Below, in pieces: positions 6,990 to 12,992 of a stretch of 12,992 nt of DNA. Within the stretch, counting starts at the first letter, position 1. Every line of letters begins with the position of its first letter. Origin of the DNA: an uncultured Massilia sp. (GTDB lineage: Bacteria > Pseudomonadota > Gammaproteobacteria > Burkholderiales > Burkholderiaceae); NCBI GenBank assembly GCA_946481275.1, contig CAMLMV010000085.1:1-12992 (forward strand), read 5' to 3'. The notes under the pieces are model-generated. The model saw only the letters and a program-made list of their open reading frames with translations, was not told the DNA's origin and did not search any database. The position numbers and the translations under genes were made by a program.

Positions 6990-9625
6990 AGACCCTGATC
7001 GCCAAGCTGAATGACGTCACGCGGTCGGCCGCCACGCGCGCGGCCGGCATCTGCGTCGGGCTCGGCCAGTACGAAGTCGACATCGAGCACCTGTTCCTCG
7101 CGCTGCTGGAGCAGCCCGGGAGCGACCTCGTGGTGGTGGCGCGCGCGGCCGACGTCAGCCTGACCGGCCTCGAATCCGACCTGCGCAAGGAAGTGGAGCG
7201 CCTGCCGTCGGGCAGCGCGCGCACGCCCGTGTTCTCGCGCCACCTGCCCGTGCTGTTCGAGCATGCCTGGCTGATCGCATCCCTCAGTACTGCTCACCTT
7301 GCATCCGGACAGCCGCAGGCCATCCGCAGCGGCCACCTGCTGCTCGCACTGCTGACGGAGCCCGGCCTCGCGCAACTGGCCCAGCGCGCGTCGCGCCATT
7401 TCGCCGGCTTTCCGCTCGACCGGCTGAAACACGATTTCGACAAGCTGACGCACGGTTCCGACGAAGCGCCGGCGGTGCTGGCCGCCGCGCCGTCGCCGTC
7501 CGCGGATCCCGTCACCGAATTGCAGGGGAGCGCACCCGGCAAGACGCCCGCGCTCGACCAGTACACGACCTGCCTGACGGCGCGCGCGCGCGAAGGCAGG
7601 CTCGATCCCGTGATCGGGCGCGATGCGGAAATCCGTCAAGTCATCGACATCCTCATGCGCCGGCGCCAGAACAACCCGATCCTGACGGGCGAGGCGGGCG
7701 TGGGCAAGACGGCCGTCGTGGAAGGCCTCGCGCTGCGCATCGCGCAAGGCGACGTGCCGGACGTATTGCGCGGCGTGGAGATCCACGTGCTGGACCTGGG
7801 CCTGCTGCAGGCCGGCGCCAGCGTCAAGGGCGAGTTCGAGAACCGCCTGAAGAACGTGATCGACGAGGTGAAGAAAAGCCTGCATCCGATCATCCTGTTC
7901 ATCGACGAGGCGCACACGATGATCGGCGCGGGCGGCACGGCCGGCCAGAACGACGCGGCCAACCTGCTGAAGCCCGCATTGGCGCGGGGCGAGCTGCGCA
8001 CCGTGGCGGCCACCACGTGGAGCGAGTACAAGAAATACTTCGAAAAGGATGCCGCGCTGGCGCGCCGGTTCCAGGTCGTGAAGGTCGAGGAACCGGACGA
8101 GGAGACGGCCAGCGCGATGCTGCGCGCGATGGCGCCGCTGATGGAGGCGCACTTCGGCGTGCGCATCTACGACGAGGCGATCGTGGAAGCCGTGCGCCTG
8201 TCGCACCGCTACATCAGCGGCCGCCAGCTGCCGGACAAGGCGGTCAGTGTGCTCGATACCGCGTGCGCCAAGGTCGCGCTGGGCCAGAAGGCGACGCCCG
8301 CCGTGCTGGAGGATTGCACGCGCGCGGTGGAGCGTCTCGACGCGCGCATCCAGGCCCTCGTGCGCGAGCAAAGCGCCGGGGCGGACCATGCCGCCGCGTT
8401 GACGGCCCTGCACGCGGATCGCGCGCAGGCGCTAGAAGAACAGGAGCGCCTGCGTGCGCGCTGGGATGCCGAGCAGGCGCTGTGCGCCGAGATCCACGCG
8501 ATGCGCGCGCGGCTGGAAGCGGGGCAGGGCGACAGTCCCGCGCTGCGCGCGAAGATCGGGGAGCTGCATGCGCTGCAGGGCGAGACGCCGCTCGTGCCCG
8601 TGCAGGTCGACGGCCAGACGGTGGCCGCCATCGTCGCCGCGTGGACCGGCATTCCGCTCGGGCGCATGGTGAAGGACGAGATCCGCACCGTGATGAATTT
8701 GCAGGGTCTGCTGGACGAACGCATCCTCGGCCAGGGGCACGCCAGCGGCATCGTCGCCCAGCGCGTGCGCACGGCGCGCGCGAACCTCGAGGATCCGAAC
8801 AAACCGAAAGGCGTGTTCCTGTTCGTCGGCACGTCCGGCGTCGGCAAGACGGAGACGGCGCTCGCCCTCGCCGACCTGCTGTACGGCGGCGAACGCAAGC
8901 TCGTCACGATCAACATGAGCGAATACCAGGAAGCGCACAGCGTCTCGGGCCTGAAAGGCTCGCCGCCGGGCTACGTCGGCTATGGCGAGGGCGGCGTGCT
9001 GACGGAAGCCGTGCGGCGCAATCCGTACAGCGTCGTGCTGCTGGACGAAGTGGAAAAGGCGCATGCCGACGTGCTCGAACTGTTTTTCCAGGTGTTCGAC
9101 AAGGGCGTGCTCGACGATGCCGAGGGCCGGCAGATCGACTTCCGCAACACGATCATCATCCTGACGTCGAACGCAGCGTCGAGCCAGATCATGCAGGCCT
9201 GCCTGAACAAGGCGCCGGGCGAGCGCCCGACGCCGGACCAGTTGGCCGAACTCATCCGGCCCACCCTCATGAAGCATTTCAAGCCCGCGTTCCTCGGCCG
9301 CCTGACGGTGGTGCCGTTCTATCCGATCGACGACGCCGTCCTCGCCAACATCATCCGGCTCAAGCTGGAACGCATCAAGCAGCGCGTGGCCGTCAACCAC
9401 AACGCCCGCTTCGAATACGACGACGCGCTCGTGGCGGCCGTGCTGGCGCGCTGCACGGAAGTCGATTCCGGTGCGCGCAACGTCGACACGATCCTCAATG
9501 GCACGCTGCTGCCCGAGATCGCGGACGCCGTGCTGGCGCGCATGGCGGAGGGCGGCGCGATCGGGCGCGTGAAAGTCGGCGCGACGAAGGCGGGCAAGAT
9601 CAAATACGCCGTCGAACCGGCGTGA
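6974..9625 (+). CDS. tssH: T6SS sheath-disassembly ATPase TssH (ClpV)
   Basis: ClpV is a hexameric AAA+ ATPase of the Clp/Hsp100 family that pulls contracted TssB/TssC sheath apart for reuse. The 883-aa product starts MDINLKTLIAKLNDVTRSA, the standard ClpV N-terminus, with AAGGA (6962-6966) about 8 nt upstream. The N-domain (to about residue 160) binds the TssC N-terminal helix. The first ATPase module has Walker A GEAGVGKT at 239-246 and Walker B LFIDEAH with D311/E312. A coiled middle domain follows (about 430-530). The second module has Walker A GTSGVGKT at 619-626 and Walker B LLDE with D691/E692. All catalytic motifs look intact. The start lies 16 nt inside tssE, so translation is probably coupled. 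Confidence 0.98.
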   Translation: MDINLKTLIAKLNDVTRSAATRAAGICVGLGQYEVDIEHLFLALLEQPGSDLVVVARAADVSLTGLESDLRKEVERLPSGSARTPVFSRHLPVLFEHAWLIASLSTAHLASGQPQAIRSGHLLLALLTEPGLAQLAQRASRHFAGFPLDRLKHDFDKLTHGSDEAPAVLAAAPSPSADPVTELQGSAPGKTPALDQYTTCLTARAREGRLDPVIGRDAEIRQVIDILMRRRQNNPILTGEAGVGKTAVVEGLALRIAQGDVPDVLRGVEIHVLDLGLLQAGASVKGEFENRLKNVIDEVKKSLHPIILFIDEAHTMIGAGGTAGQNDAANLLKPALARGELRTVAATTWSEYKKYFEKDAALARRFQVVKVEEPDEETASAMLRAMAPLMEAHFGVRIYDEAIVEAVRLSHRYISGRQLPDKAVSVLDTACAKVALGQKATPAVLEDCTRAVERLDARIQALVREQSAGADHAAALTALHADRAQALEEQERLRARWDAEQALCAEIHAMRARLEAGQGDSPALRAKIGELHALQGETPLVPVQVDGQTVAAIVAAWTGIPLGRMVKDEIRTVMNLQGLLDERILGQGHASGIVAQRVRTARANLEDPNKPKGVFLFVGTSGVGKTETALALADLLYGGERKLVTINMSEYQEAHSVSGLKGSPPGYVGYGEGGVLTEAVRRNPYSVVLLDEVEKAHADVLELFFQVFDKGVLDDAEGRQIDFRNTIIILTSNAASSQIMQACLNKAPGERPTPDQLAELIRPTLMKHFKPAFLGRLTVVPFYPIDDAVLANIIRLKLERIKQRVAVNHNARFEYDDALVAAVLARCTEVDSGARNVDTILNGTLLPEIADAVLARMAEGGAIGRVKVGATKAGKIKYAVEPA

Positions 9626-9635
9626 GGAGGACATC

Positions 9636-10610
9636 ATGCTGAACCTGGAACGGTTGCTCGCGCCCGTCAGCGCGGACAGGCCCTGCGGCGACGACCTCGC
9701 GTTTTCCAGCGAGATCGACGCCATCGTGCGCGCGCGCCAGGCCGACGATCCGTCGCTGGAGCAGGGCGCCTGGGTCACGGAGCTGAAGGAGGCGGACTGG
9801 AAGTTCGTCGGCCGGGAATGCGCCCAATTGATCGAAAAGCGCAGCAAGGATTTGCAGCTGGCCGTCTGGCTGGCCGAAGCCAGCGTGCAGACGGCCGGCG
9901 TGCGCGCGCTGGCCGACAGCCTGTTGCTGACTGCGATGCTGTGCGAGCGTTACTGGGACGGGCTGTATCCGCTGCCGGACGAGGACGGCGTCGAGCGCCG
10001 CATCGGCAACCTCGCGTGGCTGGCGGCGCGCATCGCGCCGTGGCTGCGCGCCGTGCCGCTCACGGACGGGGCGGACGGTCACGCGCTGCGCGATTTCGAC
10101 GCCGCGCGCATGCAGGGCGGCGACGCGCTGGCGAAGCTGGAAGGGGCGCGCCAGCGTACGTCGCAGACGTTTTATACGAACCTGATGCGCGACTGCGAAC
10201 ATTGCGCGGATGCGATCGAGCGGCTGGAAAAGAGTGTCGATGCGGCCGTCGGTGCGGACGGTCCGAGTTTCAGCGCCGCGCGCTCCGGGCTGGAAAGTCT
10301 CGTCCTGTTCATCAAGCCGGCATTGAAGGAAGCGGTGCCGGTTCCTGGCGACGTCGTCGTGGCAGTGCCGATGCAGACATCGGCGCAGGGAGGCCCGCTG
10401 CAATCGCGCGCCCAGGCGCTCGCCCAGTTGCGCGCGGTGGCCGACTACTTCCGCCGCACGGAGCCGCACAGCCCCGTCGCCTACCTGGCCGACAAGGCCG
10501 CGCACTGGGGCGAGCAACCGCTGCACGTGTGGCTGCGGTCGGTGGTGAAGGACGACGCGTCGTTCGCCCACATCGAAGAGATGCTGGGCGTGGGGACGCG
10601 GCCGTCCTGA
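9636..10610 (+). CDS. tssA: T6SS assembly/cap protein TssA
   Basis: TssA starts baseplate and sheath assembly and, in some systems, stays at the growing sheath tip. The 324-aa product has the ImpA N-terminal domain (MLNLERLLAPVSADRPCGDDL, then WKFVGRECAQLIEKRSKDLQLAVWLAEA, then YWDGLYPLPDEDG) and a C-terminal domain with RAQALAQLRAVADYFRRTEPHSPVAYL and WGEQPLHVWL near the end. The short length and this C-terminus resemble Pseudomonas TssA1-type proteins rather than the long form of about 500 aa. GAGGAGG stands just before the ATG, 10 nt after the tssH stop. It is the last gene of the plus-strand T6SS arm and ends one base from the phasin gene on the other strand. Confidence 0.95.
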   Translation: MLNLERLLAPVSADRPCGDDLAFSSEIDAIVRARQADDPSLEQGAWVTELKEADWKFVGRECAQLIEKRSKDLQLAVWLAEASVQTAGVRALADSLLLTAMLCERYWDGLYPLPDEDGVERRIGNLAWLAARIAPWLRAVPLTDGADGHALRDFDAARMQGGDALAKLEGARQRTSQTFYTNLMRDCEHCADAIERLEKSVDAAVGADGPSFSAARSGLESLVLFIKPALKEAVPVPGDVVVAVPMQTSAQGGPLQSRAQALAQLRAVADYFRRTEPHSPVAYLADKAAHWGEQPLHVWLRSVVKDDASFAHIEEMLGVGTRPS

Positions 10611-10611
10611 T

Positions 10612-11175
10612 TCAGTGCGGCGTCTGCGTCTGCGACTGCGACTGGGCGGCTTTCAGTTGCTCGGTCGCACGCGCGACCTGCTCCTCGACGCGGCGCATGG
10701 CTTCGCGCGTCGATTGCGTCACCTGTTCGTAGCCCTTGAACGCGTTCTCGATGGCGGCCTTGATGATCTCCACCGCGTTTTCCTGGCCCGGCTTGACGTT
10801 TTGCGTGACGTCGTAGATCAGGGCCGACAAGGTATTCTTCGCTTCGGCCAGGTGGGTGTCGGCGGCCTGCTCGAACTCGTTCTTGATGTCGCCGATGATG
10901 ACCTTGAGCTGTTCGCCATAGGCCGTCGCTTCCGTCACGCCCGGCTGCACGCGCGCCGACAGGGCATCGATGGCCGCCTTCGGGTCCGGCGCCTGGCTGA
11001 ACTGGCGGCTGGCCTCCAGCGTGTTTTCCATCGATTGCTTGGCGGTCGCCAGGTTCAGCGCCACCACCTGCTCGACGCCCTGCACGGCCTTGCTGGCGAG
11101 GGCGTTAAACGTCTGCATCTGCAGGTCGAACAGGGTCTTGGTGGCGTTTGCGAATTGCTCGGGGTTGTTGAACAT
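10612..11175 (-). CDS. Phasin family protein (PHA granule-associated)
   Basis: Phasins coat polyhydroxyalkanoate storage granules and limit their size. The 187-aa product starts MFNNPEQFANATKTLFDLQM and continues NALASKAVQGVEQVVALNLATAKQ, the phasin_2 domain signature, followed by long amphipathic helices without cysteine and a Gln/Thr-rich tail. The start at 11175 is chosen because GAGGAGA lies just upstream and the family homology begins there; in-frame codons further upstream lack support. It is convergent with tssA with a single base between the stops. It lies 59 nt downstream of the small exported protein on the same strand. No functional link to the T6SS is suggested; phasin genes are common in PHA-making betaproteobacteria. 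Confidence 0.93.
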   Translation of the reverse strand: MFNNPEQFANATKTLFDLQMQTFNALASKAVQGVEQVVALNLATAKQSMENTLEASRQFSQAPDPKAAIDALSARVQPGVTEATAYGEQLKVIIGDIKNEFEQAADTHLAEAKNTLSALIYDVTQNVKPGQENAVEIIKAAIENAFKGYEQVTQSTREAMRRVEEQVARATEQLKAAQSQSQTQTPH

Positions 11176-11234
11176 CGATTTCTCCTCGGTTAGGGGACTA
11201 CGGCGACCTTCGTGTTGCACACTCCTCTGGTGGA

Positions 11235-11438
11235 TTATTTAGCAGGCAATGGTTTTTCGCAACGGGCGTCACGATAGGGCCCGTCGGCGCGCGCCCAGCC
11301 TTCGCCGAGCGGCGTCTGCGAGCAGACGATCGTGCCGGTGCTCTTGCTGCGCCAGTGGTACCAGGGCGCCGGGGCCGCGTTCAGGACGACGGGGCCGGCC
11401 AGCGCGATGGCGAACAGGATGAGGACAGTCTTCTTCAT
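11235..11438 (-). CDS. Small exported protein, unknown function
   Basis: The 67-aa product starts MKKTVLILFAIALAGPVVLNAAPAPW, a clear Sec signal peptide with a probable cleavage site around residues 21-22 (NAA/AP). The mature part of about 45 residues is rich in Trp, Tyr and Gly and has two cysteines (TIVCSQTPLGEGW and DARCEKP), which could form one disulfide in the periplasm. I do not recognise a family. No strong Shine-Dalgarno sequence is visible. A sigma-70-like promoter is placed so close that the transcript would have almost no leader. It diverges from the CueR-like regulator gene and may be co-transcribed with the phasin gene downstream. Confidence 0.7.
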   Translation of the reverse strand: MKKTVLILFAIALAGPVVLNAAPAPWYHWRSKSTGTIVCSQTPLGEGWARADGPYRDARCEKPLPAK

Positions 11439-11447
11439 GGTTCGCCG

Positions 11448-11475
11448 AGCTTAACCGCTTGGCGCGGCAAGTCAA
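11448..11475 (-). promoter_or_regulatory. Possible sigma-70 promoter for the small exported protein
   Basis: On the minus strand TTGACT (11475-11470) and TAAGCT (11453-11448) are separated by 16 bp. Transcription would start about 7 nt beyond the -10 element, only about 3 nt before the ATG at 11438, giving a nearly leaderless mRNA. Both hexamers are good matches, but the spacing to the gene is unusual, so this may be a chance match. Confidence 0.35.
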
Positions 11476-11483
11476 GCTGTCCC

Positions 11484-11514
11484 TTGAGCTTCCCATCGTG
11501 GGAAGGTGTATGCT
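11484..11514 (+). promoter_or_regulatory. CueR/MerR-type promoter and operator of the regulator gene
   Basis: TTGAGC (-35, 11484-11489) and TATGCT (-10, 11509-11514) are separated by 19 bp, the over-long spacer typical of promoters activated by MerR-family proteins. The spacer region carries the dyad CTTCCCA-N3-TGGGAAG (11489-11505), extending to A...GGT at the edges, very like the ACCTTCC...GGAAGGT operator bound by CueR upstream of copA. The promoter points to the regulator gene itself. Expected transcription start is about 11521-11522, at or next to the ATG. Confidence 0.8.
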
Positions 11515-11521
11515 GATGTCC

Positions 11522-11926
11522 ATGAACGACACCTATTTCAACATCGGCGAGGCAGCGAAGGCATCCGGCGTGACGGCGAAGATGGTGCGTCATTACGAAG
11601 CTATCGGCCTGTTGCCGCCGGCGCGGCGCACGGAGGCGGGCTACCGGCTGTACGGCGGTGACGACGTGCGCATGCTGCAATTCATTCACCGCGGCCGCGC
11701 GCTGGGCTTTTCGCTGGACCAGATCGCGGATCTGCTGGCACTGTGGCGCGACAAGCACCGGGCCAGCGCCGACGTGCGCCGCCTTGCGCTCGAGCACATC
11801 GAAGAGCTGGACCGCAAGATCGCCGAGCTGGAAGCGATGAAGCGCACGCTGGCCAACCTGGCCAGTTCCTGCCACGGCGACGCCCGTTCCGATTGCCCCA
11901 TCCTGGACGACCTGGCGGCCCACTGA
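11522..11926 (+). CDS. MerR-family regulator, CueR-like Cu(I)/Ag(I)/Au(I) sensor
   Basis: The 134-aa product is a CueR-type activator. The winged-helix N-terminus reads FNIGEAAKASGVTAKMVRHYEAIGLLP and is followed by GYRLY (residues 40-44) and a long dimerisation helix (about 80-112). The metal loop has C117 and C125 in the pattern C-x7-CPI, the same spacing as C112/C120 of E. coli CueR. The residue before ADVRR is serine (S82), matching CueR S77, which marks sensors of monovalent metals; divalent sensors have cysteine there. The ATG at 11522 is taken as start; in-frame ATGs at 11510 and 11516 would add only a few residues and would lie in or before the predicted -10/start region. The gene is probably autoregulated. 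The hydrolase gene follows after 37 nt and could share its transcript. Confidence 0.9.
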   Translation: MNDTYFNIGEAAKASGVTAKMVRHYEAIGLLPPARRTEAGYRLYGGDDVRMLQFIHRGRALGFSLDQIADLLALWRDKHRASADVRRLALEHIEELDRKIAELEAMKRTLANLASSCHGDARSDCPILDDLAAH

Positions 11927-11963
11927 TGCATCCGGCTGGACCGGACTCGGGCATTGCGGTCTA

Positions 11964-12860
11964 ATGGCTGACATGCCGCTCCGCCTGCCGCTCTCGACCT
12001 GCCTGATCGTACTCGCCATCCTTGTGCTGGTGGGCGCGGCCATCGTGTGGGCGATCGGCTCGAAGCTGATCGCGGTCGAGCCGCGTCCCGTGGCGCTGGC
12101 CGGCCCCGGCTTCGAGGACGTGCTGCTGCGCGCGGCGCCCGACCAGCGAGTCGTGGGTTCCTGGCTGCCCGGGCGAGGCCGCGGCGCCGTCCTGCTGCTG
12201 CACGGGATCCATGGCGACCGCCGCGACATGGCCGACCGTGCCCGTTTCCTGAACGCCCAGGGCTATGCCGTCCTGCTGATCGACCTGCCGGGCCAGGGCG
12301 CCAGCACGGCATCTTCCGTCACGTTCGGCCTGCGCGAGGCGGATGGCGTGCGGGCCGCCCTGGAGGAATTGCGGCGGCGGGCGCCGGGGCAGAGGATCGG
12401 CGTGATCGGCGTGTCGCTGGGTGCGGCGGCGCTCGTGCTGTGCCGCGATTGCCCGCCCGTCGATGCCGTCGTGCTGGAATCGATGTATCCGACGATCGAG
12501 GAAGCCGTTGCCAACCGCCTGCGCATGCGGCTGGGACCCGTGGGCGGGCCGCTGTCCGCGCTGCTGCTGTGGCAGTTGCCGCTGCGTCTCAGCATCCGGC
12601 CGGATGCGCTGCACCCGATCAAGTATGTGGCACAGGTGAAGGCGCCGGTGCTGATCGCGTCCGGCAGCGCCGACCTGCACACGACGCTGGCCGAAACGGA
12701 GCGCCTGTTCGCGGCGGCCGCGCAGCCAAAGGCGTTGTGGGTGGTGGAGGGCGCCGCGCACGTGAACCTGCATGCGTACGCGCCCGAGGAATACGAGCGG
12801 CGCATCGGCGCGTTCCTGGGGGCGCACCTGGGGCAGGTGTCCGTTACAAACGGACATTGA
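11964..12860 (+). CDS. Membrane-anchored alpha/beta hydrolase
   Basis: The 298-aa product has one N-terminal transmembrane segment (about residues 12-33) followed by an alpha/beta-hydrolase domain. Seen in the sequence are the oxyanion-hole motif LLLHGIHGDR (about 76-85), the nucleophile elbow GVSLG with S151, a candidate acid D237 (SGSADLHTT) and a candidate histidine H266 (GAAHVNLH). The DLPGQGAS turn is also typical. The domain resembles the BAAT/YfhR-like serine hydrolases of unknown substrate, probably facing the periplasm or lying on the inner membrane. No clear ribosome binding site precedes the ATG at 11964; an ATG at 11973 is an alternative. It follows the CueR-like gene by 37 nt and may be co-transcribed. 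Confidence 0.88.
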   Translation: MADMPLRLPLSTCLIVLAILVLVGAAIVWAIGSKLIAVEPRPVALAGPGFEDVLLRAAPDQRVVGSWLPGRGRGAVLLLHGIHGDRRDMADRARFLNAQGYAVLLIDLPGQGASTASSVTFGLREADGVRAALEELRRRAPGQRIGVIGVSLGAAALVLCRDCPPVDAVVLESMYPTIEEAVANRLRMRLGPVGGPLSALLLWQLPLRLSIRPDALHPIKYVAQVKAPVLIASGSADLHTTLAETERLFAAAAQPKALWVVEGAAHVNLHAYAPEEYERRIGAFLGAHLGQVSVTNGH

Positions 12861-12866
12861 GATCAA

Positions 12867-12910
12867 CGCAAAACGCCGCAATCCTTTTGCAAAGATTGCG
12901 GCGTTTTGCG
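12867..12910. terminator. Bidirectional intrinsic terminator
   Basis: A perfect 17-bp inverted repeat (CGCAAAACGCCGCAATC at 12867-12883 and its complement at 12894-12910) encloses a 10-nt loop. The A-run on the left and T-run on the right (AAAACGCC...GGCGTTTT) allow termination in both directions. It lies directly after the hydrolase stop and before the 3' end of the tRNA gene on the other strand, so it can end both convergent transcripts. Confidence 0.88.
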
Positions 12911-12946
12911 CCGGATTTCCGGTGGCCTTTACGACCGGGTAGCTTT

Positions 12947-12992
12947 TGGTGCCCACGGAGGGACTCGAACCCCCACACCTCGCGGCACATGG
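12947..12992 (-). tRNA. tRNA-Leu, 3' part (runs off the right edge)
   Basis: Read on the minus strand the end gives the acceptor 3' strand CGTGGGC, discriminator A and an encoded CCA. Before it stands a T-arm GGGGG-TTCGAGT-CCCTC and a long variable arm (about 13 nt, TGCCGCGAGGTGT), which marks a class II tRNA. The A discriminator points to leucine rather than serine. The preceding CCATG would be the 3' side of the anticodon stem. The anticodon itself is outside the window; CAG is my guess from memory of similar betaproteobacterial genes and is not shown by the sequence. Confidence 0.85.

Noticed and set aside
6935..8413. A 492-codon minus-strand open frame opposite tssH
   Set aside because: It is antisense shadow of an intact ClpV gene, with no ribosome binding site, domain or plausible composition.
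10612..11175. Phasin-like protein as a T6SS effector or accessory
   Set aside because: It is a standard phasin by sequence, on the opposite strand, with its own ribosome binding site; adjacency is the only link.
1..12992. CRISPR array, prophage genes or effector/immunity pair
   Set aside because: No spaced direct repeats, phage structural or integrase genes, or effector/immunity-like gene pairs are visible in the window.

Overview
The window looks like chromosome of a high-GC betaproteobacterium, most probably an Oxalobacteraceae member of the Massilia/Duganella/Telluria type. This rests on gene content, codon use and the style of the tRNA-Leu at the right end; it is inference, since no rRNA or long housekeeping gene is present. 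Most of it (about 412-10610) is part of a type VI secretion system (T6SS).

Left edge (1-425): the first 14 codons of a minus-strand gene look like the start of an IS607-type serine recombinase with a MerR-like N-terminus. Just beyond its start lies the C-terminal third of a GT1/UGT-type glycosyltransferase that has lost its 5' end, so an insertion sequence seems to have cut this gene. The fragment overlaps the 3' end of tssL tail to tail.

T6SS, minus-strand arm (412-3090): tssJ (outer-membrane lipoprotein), tssK (baseplate to membrane-complex connector) and tssL (DotU-type inner-membrane protein). tssK and tssL overlap by 4 nt.

T6SS, plus-strand arm (3288-10610): a TPR-like lipoprotein, tssB and tssC (sheath; 4-nt overlap), hcp (inner tube), a strong intrinsic terminator, tssE (baseplate), tssH/clpV (sheath-disassembly AAA+ ATPase; its start lies inside the tssE end) and tssA (cap/assembly protein). 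The two arms diverge from a 197-bp intergenic region. The core genes tssF, tssG, tssM and tssI/vgrG are absent from the window. tssE runs directly into tssH, where many related clusters carry tssF-tssG, and tssL runs into the truncated glycosyltransferase and the insertion sequence, where tssM often lies. Either these genes are elsewhere or the cluster has decayed.

Right flank (10612-12992): a phasin gene, convergent with tssA and separated by one base; a 67-aa exported two-cysteine protein; a CueR-like MerR regulator whose own promoter carries a textbook MerR-family operator with a 19-bp spacer; a membrane-anchored alpha/beta hydrolase; a 17-bp-stem bidirectional terminator; and the 3' part of a tRNA-Leu on the minus strand. 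No copper-efflux gene accompanies the CueR-like regulator in the window.
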